A DNA stretch of 64,000 bases from Bacillota bacterium. GTDB lineage: Bacteria; Bacillota; Bacilli; Bacillales_A; Planococcaceae. Below, one piece after another: positions 34,071 through 44,575 of this stretch. How positions within the stretch are numbered: position 1 is the stretch's first letter; the number at the start of each line of letters is the position of its first letter. The stretch lies in contig JAEXYZ010000083.1 of assembly GCA_023405135.1 (NCBI GenBank), forward strand, positions 1 to 64,000, in the 5' to 3' direction. The notes under the pieces were generated by a model. It did no database searches. It worked only from the letters and a program-made list of their open reading frames with translations, and had not been told where the DNA came from. A program made the translations under genes and the position numbers.

Positions 34071-35708
34071 ATGCAAGAACTATTAAAATTAAAAGATATA
34101 CAATTTGAATTAATGGACTCTGTGCTTTTTGATCATATAAATGCAACAGTACATCAAGGGGATGTCATTGGAATCATTGGTAAAAATGGCGCTGGGAAAT
34201 CAACGTTGCTTCAAATTATCGCTGGAAATAAGCAGGTGACTAGTGGTCATTTAAAATGGTTACAGCAAAATGTTTCCATTGAAACTGTTGAACAAGAAAT
34301 AGAAAGATACTCTTCGTCAAGTGTACTTACTGAAGAAGCGCTACTATTATCAAAGTGGAATGTTCCCACCAATGATTTTATGCAGTTAAGTGGTGGGGAA
34401 AAGTTGAAAGCGAGATTAGCTAGAGGATTTTCTAAAAATGCACAAATATTAATTTTGGATGAACCGACAAATCATTTAGATGAACAAAGTACAAAATTGC
34501 TTATTGAGCAAATAAAAGAATATAAAGGAACAGTTTTACTCGTTTCCCATGATCGATATTTTTTAGATAAAGTTGCGACGAAAATTTGGTCTCTTGAAAA
34601 TAAAAACCTAATTGAACATAAAGGAAACTACTCAAGTTATATGAAGATGCGAGAGCACAAAAGACTCTCTCAACAACGTGAGTATGAAAAGCAGCAGCAA
34701 ATGGTAAATCGAATTGAAGGGCAACTAAAGGAATTAACTTCTTGGTCCCAAAAAGCCCATGCACAATCTACCAAACAGGAAGGCTTTAAAGAGTTTTATC
34801 GTGTTAAAGCAAAACGGATGGATGCACAAATAAAATCTAAAAGAAAACGACTTGAAAAAGAGCTTGAAAAGGCAAAAACTGAACCAGTTGTGCCTGAATA
34901 TGAAGTGAATTTTACATTGAAGGCGAAAGAAAAACATGGTAAACGATTTTTAGAAGTCAAAAATTTAAAAAAGACATTTGGGAATAAAATTTTATTTAAA
35001 GATGTAAATTTTACAATTCAACATGGAGAGAAAATTGCATTAGTAGGGCCAAATGGGAGCGGTAAAACAACACTCCTAAAGATACTTATGGGTCAGGCAA
35101 GTGCAGATGGAGAAGTGTGGATCTCACCATCTGCAAGTATTGGTTATTTAACACAGGATGTATTTGATCTTCCTCTTACAAAAACACCTGAAGAATTATT
35201 TCATCAAGATACCTTTGAAAAAAGAGGATTAGTTCAAAATTTCATGAAGCATTTAGGTTTTTCAAAGGCTGCCTGGAAAGAGCAAATTCAGCATATGAGT
35301 ATGGGAGAACGTATTAAATTTAAATTAATGGTCTATATACTGGAAGAAAAAGATGTGCTTATATTAGATGAGCCTACAAATCATTTAGATCTACCAACAC
35401 GTGAACAGCTAGAAGAAACATTATCTCATTATAATGGGACGTTACTAATAGTTTCTCATGATCGTTATTTTCTAGAAAAAACAACAATCGGTAAGCTTGA
35501 ATTTAATAATGGTTCTATTTACAAAAAGTTAAATGATATCTCAGAGAAGATAGATACGAAAGAGGAAATACTGTTAAAGTTAGAAACAGAAAGACAAGAA
35601 GTATTAGGAAAGCTTAGCTTTATGACATCAAAGGATTCACAATATCAAGAGCTTGACCAAAAGTTCAATGAATTAACAAAACAAATTAACAGGCTTAAAC
35701 AAACATAG
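34071..35708 (+). CDS. vmlR: ABC-F ribosome-protection protein
   Basis: 545 residues with two ATPase domains: Walker A GIIGKNGAGKST and GPNGSGKTT, signatures LSGGEKLKARLA and MSMGERIKFKLM, Walker B ILILDEPTNHLD in both. The long linker (RLSQQREYEKQQQMVNRIE) holds the ribosome-probing loop. It matches B. subtilis VmlR over its length, including the C-terminal LKLETERQEVLGKLSFMT. VmlR removes virginiamycin M, lincosamides and pleuromutilins from the ribosome. It has no membrane domains. AAGAAGGGAAG precedes the ATG. Confidence 0.92.
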   Translation: MQELLKLKDIQFELMDSVLFDHINATVHQGDVIGIIGKNGAGKSTLLQIIAGNKQVTSGHLKWLQQNVSIETVEQEIERYSSSSVLTEEALLLSKWNVPTNDFMQLSGGEKLKARLARGFSKNAQILILDEPTNHLDEQSTKLLIEQIKEYKGTVLLVSHDRYFLDKVATKIWSLENKNLIEHKGNYSSYMKMREHKRLSQQREYEKQQQMVNRIEGQLKELTSWSQKAHAQSTKQEGFKEFYRVKAKRMDAQIKSKRKRLEKELEKAKTEPVVPEYEVNFTLKAKEKHGKRFLEVKNLKKTFGNKILFKDVNFTIQHGEKIALVGPNGSGKTTLLKILMGQASADGEVWISPSASIGYLTQDVFDLPLTKTPEELFHQDTFEKRGLVQNFMKHLGFSKAAWKEQIQHMSMGERIKFKLMVYILEEKDVLILDEPTNHLDLPTREQLEETLSHYNGTLLIVSHDRYFLEKTTIGKLEFNNGSIYKKLNDISEKIDTKEEILLKLETERQEVLGKLSFMTSKDSQYQELDQKFNELTKQINRLKQT

Positions 35709-35718
35709 CTACAAATTA

Positions 35719-35760
35719 TGTCCTAAAAGATTGTTTTAAACAATCTTTAGGACTTTTTTT
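35719..35760 (+). terminator. vmlR terminator
   Basis: GTCCTAAAAGATTG and CAATCTTTAGGAC followed by seven T. Confidence 0.85.
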
Positions 35761-35881
35761 GGTCTATTTACACAAAATTTTTAATTAAAGTTTGGTATGG
35801 AAAACATGTATGTCAATTACTTTTTATCACATACTAAACCAGCTATTACTAAAGACAATAGCGTGGAAAGAAGGTATGAAT

Positions 35882-37491
35882 ATGTCACCATTCTTTAAAA
35901 AAAGAGGAGTAAAACAAGTAGAAAAAAATTCCTGTCGCACCTGAAAGTAAAATAATACAAAAATCTACTTCAAAAAAAATCTCCACAGAGCTTGAAGATA
36001 ATATAAATGAAATTAATCAAATATTTCAAAAGAACATGGATTTCTTAATTAGAAGATTTAATTTATTTGGTAAAACTCCTGCAGTTCTTTTATGTTTTAA
36101 ATCATTAGTGGGTACTGAAAGAGTTGATCGGGATATTATAAAGCTTCTTCAAGATGACGAGACACCAATTAATCAACCGCAACAAGTAACAAAATATATT
36201 ATCGAAAATATCCTATATTTTTCAGACACAAAGGAAGTGACAGATTTTTCCTCCTTAATTAAAGCAATTTCCTCTGGAAAAGCCGTTGTTCTCATTGATG
36301 GGGCAGAACAAGGAATAGAAATGGATGTAGTGAAACAGGAAAAAGGGCAATTGAAGAGCCGAATACGGAGAGAGTTGTTCGAGGGCCAAGGGATGGTTTT
36401 ATTGAGCAAATTATTGTTAATATTGCTTTACTACGTTATCGCCTTCCAGTTCCTGAGTTTTGTATTGAACAAACAGAAGTAGGGACAAGAACAGGAACTA
36501 AAATAGCTATTTGTTATATGGATGATATTGTTAGCGAGGATTTATTAAATGAAGTGAGAAAAAGACTTGATGCTATAAACATAGATAGCATTTTAGATGC
36601 AGGATATATAGAGCAATTCATACAGGATCGTCCTCATTCACCATTCCCTCAAGTTCAAAATACAGAAAGGCCAGATAAAGTAATCGGAAATATTTTAGAA
36701 GGAAGAGTTGCCATATTAATAGATGGTAGCCCTTTTGCATTGATTGGTCCTGCAACCTTTAATCAATTTTATCAGACTAGTGAAGATTATTTTGAAAGAT
36801 GGATAATATCTTCTTTTGTCCGCATTGTGCGGCTAGCAGCGTTAATTTTTTCGTTAACCTTTTCATCTTTTTATATAACAGTATTATCCTTCCACCCCGA
36901 AACGATTCCTGCTAATTTTGTTGTTGCAGCCTCAAGTGGAAGACAAGGCGTTCCATTCCTGTTGTTATGGAAGTATTAGTTATGGAAATAGCATTGGAAA
37001 TATTACGCGAGGCAACGGTAAGAATGCCACAGCAAGTAGGCGGTGCACTATCCATTGTAGGAGTACTAGTTGTTGGGCAAGCAGCAGTGCAAGCAGGATT
37101 TGTCAGTCCAATCACTGTTGTAATTATCGCTATGTCAACAATTGGATCATTTGCAACACCATCCTACAATGCAGCTACAGCATTTCGAATGTTAAGGTTT
37201 GTACTAATTATTTTAGCAGGCACTTTTGGACTTTTAGGACTTGCAGCAGGACTAATGTTAGTTCTGTCATATGATATCTCTTCGTTCTTTTGGTGTACCA
37301 TATATGGCACCCTTTCTCCAGGTAACTTAAAAGCATTAAAGGATTCCGTTATTCGGGCACCATTTGAGTGGATGAAAGAGCGTCCTTCAGGAAATCATCC
37401 AAAAGATGCTACTCGTGGTGGTGACAGAACGAAGGATATGACAACAAGAAATTTTCTTGATAATAATGGAGGAGATTTCGATGAAACATAG
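35882..37491 (+). pseudogene. Germinant receptor A subunit (GerA family), frameshifted
   Basis: Three single-base changes split a normal GerA-type protein of about 500 residues: an extra A in the A7 run near 35925, a missing A in the A5 run near 36341, and a missing T near 36955. Restoring these gives continuous sequence through LIRRFNLFGKTPAVLLCFKS, VVRGPRDGFIEQ, IALLRYRLPVPEFCIEQTEV, ICYMDDIVSEDLLNEVRKRL and FATPSYNAATAFRMLRF. The A subunit sits in the inner spore membrane and helps respond to nutrients. As sequenced it is inactive. Confidence 0.88.
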
Positions 37492-38811
37492 CGATCCAAT
37501 TTCCTCAATCCAGCTCGCTTCAATTGTTACTGGTACGATGGTTGGTATATCCTTATTAGGGTTACCGAGATTTATAGTAATAGAAGCAGGAACTGCAGCT
37601 CCTTTTGTTAGCTTCGTTGGAATCATGTTTGCTTTTTTTGGAATAGTGGCTATTACAATGCTTGTTGGGATCGATATGAATTAGAAGAACGAGAGAATAT
37701 TTTAGGACTTGCTATAGATATTGTTGATGAGAATAATAGTGAAGATATTTTATTACCTGAAATAACACACGAAAATGGAAAGATTTCTGATGAAGGTGAG
37801 AATCCTTTATATAAAGTTACTGTACAATTGGCCGTACCAGGAAAAATAAAATTAGGTCCTGAAAAAGGTGGTACAGAATCTGAGAAAACAGCTTGGATTG
37901 TTGAAACTTATGGTTATACTATGAAAGATGCAATGGCTACTTTACAGCAACAACTAGCAGAAAAACTTTATTACGGACATTTGCAGATTATTGTTGTAAA
38001 TAAAAATATTATTGAAGAAGGCGTAACTGAAATAAATGATTTTTTAAAGCGTGAATATGAGGTTAGACGTACTGCTTGGATGGTAGCTAGTGAGGGAGAA
38101 GCATCAAAGGTAATAAAAGCAGCTCCACCAGTTGAAATTATACCTTCACTTTACATGTCAAATACATTGGATAATTCTGTTCGATTTGGAAGATTACCAA
38201 GAGAGCAATTTGGTAAATTTTGGGTTGATATATCGGATTTCGGTGTAGATGGGCATTTACCTTTAGTAAAAGTCATGGATACAGACCGAATCTTGATAAA
38301 TGGAATAGTTTATTTTAAAGGTAATAAAATGGTTGGTACAATGACACCGATTCAAACAGGCATGTATTTAGCAATAACAGAAAAAAATCCAGGTGGTTAC
38401 ACTGTTGCAATAACAACTAATGATGGAGCTAAGTATTTAATTGAATCATTGGAGAGAAAAGCAATTATAAATGTGAAAGTGGAAAATGGAAAACCATCTG
38501 CAAATTAAGTAGAAATAGATGGAGCTATTGAAGAGGAAATAAAATCAAATGATTTATCAGAAAAGCGAATATATGAAATAGAAGAAAGAGTAGATGCATG
38601 GGCGGATGAGGCTTTTGAAAAATTCATAAAAAAATTGCAAAAGAATCAGTCCGATATTTTAGCTATTGGTGCGAGAATAAGAGCGAAGTATCCAAAATAC
38701 TGGGATAATGAAGTAAAGACAAATGAAAGGTGGGCAGAAATTTACAAAGATATTGATATTAAAATAAAAGTAAAATTTATAATTGAACGTTCAGGTATGG
38801 ATTGGAAATAA
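37481..38811 (+). pseudogene. GerB-GerC deletion fusion with an in-frame stop
   Basis: The frame from ATG 37481 encodes the first two helices of a GerB-type spore permease (SSIQLASIVTGTMVGISLLG). Near 37661-37670 it runs into GerC sequence in another frame, WDRYELEERENILGLAID, which normally follows the lipobox cysteine. Most of gerB and the gerC signal peptide are thus deleted, roughly 1 kb judged by family lengths. The GerC part continues to TAA at 38506-38508 and then in the same frame (VEIDGAIEEEIKSNDLSEKR) to 38811. The whole gerABC operon is dead. Confidence 0.85.
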
Positions 38812-39126
38812 AGGTATAAAATGCAGAAAAATTATGGTTTTTATTATTAACTAGAAAATCAAATGGAAAGAATTTTATAATTTCCATTCGATTTTAATCA
38901 TATTCTTTGTATAATAATTACTAAATAAATCGTCTTTAGTAGAGGATGTGATAATAATGGCAATTCAAATAAATTTGCCACTTAATGCAGTAACTCATGC
39001 AAAGCCAATGAATGTTATGGCGATACTTTGTGTGGGGGGAAATTTTAAATAATCGCCTCAGTGTAGTCATGCATTCATATACGCTTTGCCCTTACTTTGA
39101 GTAAAAAAAGTAAAGGAGAGTTACAA

Positions 39127-39393
39127 ATGCGTTATGTAAATGCACATGATATTTTACCAAAAGAACTACTAGATAAATTACAAAAGTATGTTCAAGGAGA
39201 TTTAATCTATATTCCAAAGCCCGAAAACGAGCGAGTTCAATGGGGCGCCCTTTCTGGTGAGAGATTAAGGCTACAAAAAAGAAATGAGCAAATTAAGTTG
39301 CTTTACCAACAAGGAAAGTCTCTTACAAACTTGGCAGAGCAATATCATTTATCAATTGAAACAATCAAAAAAATTATATATAAAAAAGTTTAG
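39127..39393 (+). CDS. CD3324-like small HTH protein
   Basis: About 88 residues starting MRYVNAHDILPKELLDKLQ, from ATG 39127 after AAAGGAGAG. The middle YVQGDLIYIPKP and the C-terminal helix-turn-helix SLTNLAEQYHLSIETIKKII resemble the CD3324/Mor-like activator group of Firmicutes. It is probably a DNA-binding regulator with unknown targets. A short ORF upstream (38957-39052) is not convincing. Confidence 0.7.
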   Translation: MRYVNAHDILPKELLDKLQKYVQGDLIYIPKPENERVQWGALSGERLRLQKRNEQIKLLYQQGKSLTNLAEQYHLSIETIKKIIYKKV

Positions 39394-39518
39394 CTAACAA
39401 TTTGTATTTTTTGGTTAATTGGCTCCTGATGATTATATGTATAGTTTACTTTAAAAAATTCTCTCCAATTGATGTATTTATACTTTTTCTGTACTCTATA
39501 GCAGAAGGAGTGTTCAAA

Positions 39519-40151
39519 ATGAATTTTATGAATGTTGAGCAATACCAATTTATTAAAAAACAAGCCAAAAAGATATTAAATGCATATACATCATCAAAAG
39601 ATCAGAACGTTATTCAAGCGATACAGGCTCTAGTTCAGGAAGAGATAAATAATAAGTTAAACTTTAATGAAATTGAGCAACAATTAAAATTGCAGCCAAT
39701 TTTTGAACTGCGAACAAAGGAACAGCTTGAAGTTTTTATTCAAGAAATAAAACAATTTGTTGAGCCCTTTAAAAAACCAACAGAAAATGAATTGAAAAAG
39801 CTTTTCCCGAAGGATAAGAAATTGAAAATTCCAAATCTCGATCAATTTGATTGGAAAGAAATCACTTATTTAAGTTGGTTTGATTCAGGTACGAATCGTA
39901 AGTATGTTGTTTATAGAGAAGATGGAAGTCTTAAAGGCGTGCGTGGTGTATTTAGTCATGCTGAAAAGATGGGAATATGTTCAGTATGTAATCGCCATGC
40001 GAAAGTTGGAATGCTAATGACCTCGAAAAACGGCTCTTCTCTAGGAACATATACAAAACGAGGAAATTACATTTGTGAAGATAGTGTAGCATGCAATGAA
40101 GCCTTAACGGATATAAGTAAATTCAATGACTTTGTAGGAAATCTTCTTTAA
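39519..40151 (+). CDS. FusB/FBP-type elongation factor G-binding protein
   Basis: About 210 residues. The N-terminal helical domain is followed by a C-terminal four-cysteine zinc finger, CSVCNRHAKVG and YICEDSVACNEAL. The context GVFSHAEKMGICSVC and SLGTYTKRGNYIC is that of FusB/FusC and of chromosomal FBP proteins. FusB rescues EF-G from fusidic acid on the ribosome. Whether this copy confers resistance is unknown. AGAAGGAG precedes ATG 39519; the longer upstream reading lacks a ribosome site. Confidence 0.85.
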   Translation: MNFMNVEQYQFIKKQAKKILNAYTSSKDQNVIQAIQALVQEEINNKLNFNEIEQQLKLQPIFELRTKEQLEVFIQEIKQFVEPFKKPTENELKKLFPKDKKLKIPNLDQFDWKEITYLSWFDSGTNRKYVVYREDGSLKGVRGVFSHAEKMGICSVCNRHAKVGMLMTSKNGSSLGTYTKRGNYICEDSVACNEALTDISKFNDFVGNLL

Positions 40152-40156
40152 ACATT

Positions 40157-40201
40157 GAAAAATCGAGATGCGTAAAATAACGCAATCTCGATTTTTTTTA
40201 T
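40157..40201. terminator. Bidirectional terminator
   Basis: AAAATCGAGAT-GCG and its complement, A and T runs on both sides, between convergent genes. Confidence 0.85.
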
Positions 40202-40968
40202 TTAAAGAAATAGTCATACGTATTTTTCGCTAATAAAATCACTGTTACAATTATGAATAATACTCGTACATACCCACTACCGCGTTTAATGGCAAACTTT
40301 GAGCCGCAAATTGCACCGATAATTTGTGCAACCCCCATGATTAAACCATAGGCAAAATTGATTTGATCTAAAAATAGGAACATAACGAGAGCTCCAATAT
40401 TACTAGCAAAATTTAAGAACTTTGCATTGCCAGCCGCTTTCAAGAAATCGAAGCCAATCATTAAGAAAGCAAAAATTAAAAACGAACCTGTTCCGGGTCC
40501 TAAAAAACCATCGTAAAAGCCGATTGCAGAAACTAAAATAACAAAACCGATTAATTTCTTTGTAGTTAATTTCTTAAAGGTTGAAATACTTCCCCAATCC
40601 TTCTTAAATACTGTGTACACTGCAACAGCTGCAAGCATAAAAAGCATTAAAGGCTTTAAAAGGTTTGGATCCATTAAATGAACAATCCATGCCCCGATCA
40701 TAGCAGAAATAAAAACAACCGGAAAAAGCTTTACAATGGTTTTTAAGTAGAGTTGACCAGACCGATAAAAGGTAATCGTGCTTGTTAATGAACCCATTGT
40801 TCCAGCAAGCTTATTTGTTGCAACAGCTGCTGAAGGACTTAAACCAGTAAAAAATAATGCGGGTAATGAGATTAATCCGCCTCCACCGACAACAGAATCA
40901 ATAAATGCTGCTAAAAATCCAAATAAAAATAATATGAAGATAAGTGAAGGATCTAAGTCGAAAAACAT
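40198..40968 (-). CDS. TauE/SafE-family sulfite/organosulfur exporter
   Basis: About 256 residues and eight membrane segments. The two family repeats appear as AAFIDSVVGGGGLISLPAL and later FYDGFLGPGTGSFLIFAF. It exports sulfite, sulfonates or related anions in studied members; the substrate here is unknown. The start is ATG 40968, after GGAAGG. Single gene. Confidence 0.88.
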   Translation of the reverse strand: MFFDLDPSLIFILFLFGFLAAFIDSVVGGGGLISLPALFFTGLSPSAAVATNKLAGTMGSLTSTITFYRSGQLYLKTIVKLFPVVFISAMIGAWIVHLMDPNLLKPLMLFMLAAVAVYTVFKKDWGSISTFKKLTTKKLIGFVILVSAIGFYDGFLGPGTGSFLIFAFLMIGFDFLKAAGNAKFLNFASNIGALVMFLFLDQINFAYGLIMGVAQIIGAICGSKFAIKRGSGYVRVLFIIVTVILLAKNTYDYFFK

Positions 40969-41072
40969 GAGTATCAACCTTCCAATGTGCAAAAACAACT
41001 TTCATTATTTATATAGAAAAGAAGTTAAGCATAAATCATTAAAATTTTATTAAGCTATCAAACTCTTAAATT

Positions 41073-42263
41073 TTATAAATGTAATTGAGGTTTTCCTGCT
41101 TTCCTTCCATGTATTAGGTAATATACAACAATCATACAAAGAATAACAGCAGCGCTTAAAATATACATCCCTCTAAAACCAGTGAGTGGAATAATAAGGC
41201 CGATTAAAAATGGACCTAATCCCATTCCGCCATCCATGCAAATGAAATATGTAGAAGTTGCAAGACCAACGCTTTTGCGAGGGGAAACTTTAATAGCGAT
41301 TGCTTGCATACATGACATTAATGTACCAAAACCTAGTGCTAACACTACCGCAGCAGCTAGTAATGTAAAGCTATTTTTTGCGATACCCATTAAAATCAAG
41401 CTGATTGAAAAACAAATAATCGCTGGGTAAATTACAATATTATCACCCTTAGTATCAAGTAATTTTCCTGTAATTGGTCTTGATATGAATAACATAATCG
41501 CATATACAATAAAGAATATGGAGGCTGCTTTCGTTAAATCAATTTCAATTGCGTATGTATTTATGAAGGAAACTACACCAGAATACCCCATACCAATAAT
41601 AACCATCATGAGAGAAACCGGCAAGGCAGCCTTTTCAATAAAATCTCCTAAATTTAAACCGCCCCTCATAGCTTGTCGTTCTTCAATAGTTAAATCTGCT
41701 TCGCGAACCTTTGTGAAAAGAATAACGATAATGGAAAAAATAGATAATGTAGTACTAATTATAAAAATGACATTAAAATCAAAATGTTGGGTAATATATA
41801 GACCTAAAAATGGCCCAACAGCAGTAGCGGCAGCGGAGCTTAAGGAATAGTAACTTGTACCCTCGCCACGTCTCTTGCTCGGGACAGAATCCATTACTGT
41901 AGTAGCGATAGCCGTACTTGAAATACCAAATGAGATTCCATGAATGAAACGAATAATAAAGAGTGCTAGAAGGCTATTGATAGGAAAATAGGCAATTGTA
42001 GCAATAAAAGCTAAAAGTAAGCCGAAGTATAATGTTTTTTTACGACCAAAAACTTCAACATATTTACCAGCAAATAGTCGAGCGACAAGTGCACCAATTA
42101 CGTAAATACTTGCAGCTAAACCAGCTGCACTTTTAGAAGCATCAAATTCATTAATCGCATAGACGGCTAAAGATGTCATTAATAGATAAAACGTCAATGC
42201 TATAAAGAAATTTGCGCATAAAAAAAGGACGAAATCTTTTGTCCAAAGCTTTGTCTGTTGCAA
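41073..42263 (-). CDS. MFS transporter, 12 helices
   Basis: 396 residues. The A-type loop motif is GKYVEVFGRKKTLYFG, and the C-terminal half repeats it as RPITGKLLDTKGDNIVIY. It resembles YwoG/YfcJ-like drug:H+ antiporters. The start is TTG 42263 with only a weak ribosome site (GAAAGAAG), so the level may be low. The substrate is unknown. Confidence 0.82.
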   Translation of the reverse strand: MQQTKLWTKDFVLFLCANFFIALTFYLLMTSLAVYAINEFDASKSAAGLAASIYVIGALVARLFAGKYVEVFGRKKTLYFGLLLAFIATIAYFPINSLLALFIIRFIHGISFGISSTAIATTVMDSVPSKRRGEGTSYYSLSSAAATAVGPFLGLYITQHFDFNVIFIISTTLSIFSIIVILFTKVREADLTIEERQAMRGGLNLGDFIEKAALPVSLMMVIIGMGYSGVVSFINTYAIEIDLTKAASIFFIVYAIMLFISRPITGKLLDTKGDNIVIYPAIICFSISLILMGIAKNSFTLLAAAVVLALGFGTLMSCMQAIAIKVSPRKSVGLATSTYFICMDGGMGLGPFLIGLIIPLTGFRGMYILSAAVILCMIVVYYLIHGRKAGKPQLHL

Positions 42264-42436
42264 TGAAAAAACATCTTCTTTCTTAAAATAGTATAAACAT
42301 ATATTATCGTTTCAAAATTGTGTAATCAAGTTTATTGATAATTATACATATAGGATATTATATTTTGCCTGTTCAACAAAAAGTCTCGACGTTTCAATTT
42401 AAGCATAATTGATTTAACTACTAATAAATAGTTATG

Positions 42437-42481
42437 AGATGATAGTTTGTTCTAAAAGAATGAATTATCATCGTTTTTTTG
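42437..42481. terminator. Terminator-like hairpin, twin of the one after oppF
   Basis: GATGATA...TATCATC stem followed by GTTTTTTTGTACACAT. The hairpin at 48410-48450 has a similar stem and is also followed by TTTTGTACACAT. Confidence 0.65.
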
Positions 42482-42761
42482 TACACATTAAAGTAATAAA
42501 TAGAAAGACCATCAAAATATCAAAATAAATATCGAAATAATTAATTACCTCTTTATTAGTTATTTTGAAATAATTTAATAACTTTAGTTGTGTGACTAAA
42601 GGATTAATGTGATATAGAAAAAGAGTGATTATTAGGGTGAAATTACGAATAATGGAGAAAAAGTAAACATTAAAGTATTCAATATTAAAATTTATTAGAA
42701 AAATAAAATTTTTGTTTATTTTATAAAATCTTTTTGTTAATATAACAATTACAAAACAATC

Positions 42762-42806
42762 AATTTTCAGAAAAATTAAAATTACGACTTTACTTATCTG
42801 AAAATT
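42762..42806 (+). promoter_or_regulatory. Two CodY boxes upstream of oppA
   Basis: AATTTTCAGAAAAAT (42762-42776) differs from the CodY consensus AATTTTCWGAAAATT at one position. ACTTATCTGAAAATT (42792-42806) differs at two. They sit 40-80 bases before the oppA start, as expected for nutrient repression of a peptide importer. Confidence 0.75.
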
Positions 42807-42843
42807 GAAATATCAAACAAAAGAAATAGGGGGATTTTATATA

Positions 42844-44460
42844 ATGAAGGCAAACAAATTTTTACTCCTTTCCCTGTTACTCGCTCTATCAGCGGTGTTA
42901 GCAGCTTGTAACTTTGGAGGATCAGAAAAAGAAAGTGGTACAGGCTTAAAAGAAATAAACTTAGTCATTCCTTCTGAGCCGCCATCATTACATCCACAGT
43001 TGGCAACCGATAGCACATCAGGTGTTATATTGCAAAATGTTTTTGAAGGTTTAACGTCTAGAAAAGACGGAGAAATCATTAATGCAGCTGCTGAGAAAGT
43101 AGATATTAGTGAAGACTTTTTAACTTATACGTTTACATTAAAGGATGCAAAATGGTCAAATGGTGATCCTGTTACAGCAGAAGACTTTGCATACGCTTGG
43201 AAATTTGCACTAAACCCAGAGAATACATCTGAGTATGCATCGATTTTATATCCGATTAAAGGAGCAGAAAGCTATAATGCTGGAGAAGGTTCAGAAGAGG
43301 ATTTAGGTATTAAGGTAATTGACGAAAAAACCCTTGAAGTTACTTTAGAAAATCCTACGCCATACTTTCTAGAGTTAACAGCGTTTAAAACATACTATCC
43401 GATTCATAAAGCCACAGCAGAAACAAATGAAAATTGGCATTCAGAAGCTGGTGACACTTTTGTAACAAACGGACCTTTTACATTAACTAATTGGCAGCAC
43501 AATGGTTCTATCACATTAGAAAAAAATGATTCATATTGGGATGCTGAAAATGTAGCATTGAATAAAGTAAACATTTCAATGGTTGATAATGAGGCAACTG
43601 CATCGACAATGTTTGATGCTGGTGAAATTGATTTCTTAGGTGCTCCATTCCAAACTATTGGTTTAGATGTAATTAATCGTTATAAAGACGAAGGTATTTT
43701 AAATATTGAGGATTACTCAGCAATTTATGTTTATAAATTTAATACAACTGGTGAATTCACGTCAAATGCTAATATTCGTAAAGCGTTAACTTTAGCGATT
43801 AACCGTCAAGGATTAATTGATAATATTACAAAAGGTGAACAAACTCCAGCATTGGGAATGGTGCCGTCAGCGGTTCCTGGATTTGAAGAAAATCGTGGTT
43901 ATTTCAAGGATAATGATTTAGAGCAAGCAAAAGCAGCATTAGCAACAGGTATGAAAGAGCTTGGTATTTCTGATCCAAGTCAAATTAAAATCGGCCTTTC
44001 TATTAATACAAGTGAAGCGCACGCAGCGATCGCACAATTTGTACAAGAAGGTTGGCATAAAAACTTAGGTATTGATGTTACAATTGACAACTCTGAATGG
44101 CAAGTTTATTTAGATAAACTAACGAACTTAGATTATGATGTTGCACGTATGGGTTGGATTGCTGACTTTAATGACGCGTACACATTCTTAGAGCAATATG
44201 ATTCAGCTGAAAATGGTAACAACGATACGGGTTGGGAGAACCCAGAATATGCAGCATTGTTAAAACAGTCTATCTCTGAAACAGATGAAGAAGCTCGTAT
44301 TGATTTGTTAAAACAAGCGGAAGCAATTGCGATGACTGAATTCCCAATTGCACCTGTTTACAACTACACAAACTTATTTGTAAAAAAAGATTATGTTGAA
44401 AATATGGCACCAGATGCTTTAGGTAACATTTATCTTAAATATGTAGATATTAACAAATAA
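42844..44460 (+). CDS. oppA: Oligopeptide-binding lipoprotein
   Basis: 538 residues. The signal peptide ends with the lipobox LAAC. Then SBP_bac_5 marks: IPSEPPSLHPQLATDSTSG, FEGLTSR, YTFTLKDAKWSNGDPVTAED, FTLTNWQHNGSITLEKN and IRKALTLAINRQGLI. It captures peptides for the OppBCDF importer encoded next. The start is ATG 42844, ten bases after AGGGGGA. A hairpin before oppB should make this the most abundant product. Confidence 0.93.
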   Translation: MKANKFLLLSLLLALSAVLAACNFGGSEKESGTGLKEINLVIPSEPPSLHPQLATDSTSGVILQNVFEGLTSRKDGEIINAAAEKVDISEDFLTYTFTLKDAKWSNGDPVTAEDFAYAWKFALNPENTSEYASILYPIKGAESYNAGEGSEEDLGIKVIDEKTLEVTLENPTPYFLELTAFKTYYPIHKATAETNENWHSEAGDTFVTNGPFTLTNWQHNGSITLEKNDSYWDAENVALNKVNISMVDNEATASTMFDAGEIDFLGAPFQTIGLDVINRYKDEGILNIEDYSAIYVYKFNTTGEFTSNANIRKALTLAINRQGLIDNITKGEQTPALGMVPSAVPGFEENRGYFKDNDLEQAKAALATGMKELGISDPSQIKIGLSINTSEAHAAIAQFVQEGWHKNLGIDVTIDNSEWQVYLDKLTNLDYDVARMGWIADFNDAYTFLEQYDSAENGNNDTGWENPEYAALLKQSISETDEEARIDLLKQAEAIAMTEFPIAPVYNYTNLFVKKDYVENMAPDALGNIYLKYVDINK

Positions 44461-44498
44461 TAAAGAAATTTTATTACTACTGATGTGTAATAGTACCA

Positions 44499-44532
44499 AG
44501 GCTGCTTAATTAGATCATAAGCAGCCTTTTGT
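44499..44532 (+). terminator. Intercistronic hairpin between oppA and oppB
   Basis: GGCTGCTTA and TAAGCAGCC followed by a short TTTT only. It is probably a partial terminator or an mRNA stabiliser that raises oppA over oppBCDF. Confidence 0.65.
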
Positions 44533-44575
44533 ACTGACACTATTTTCTAACTATTCCTATAAGGAGGGGATTATA

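Noticed and set aside
38957..39052. 31-codon ORF after the ger remnant
   Set aside because: Ribosome site too distant and no similarity I can recognise; left unassigned.
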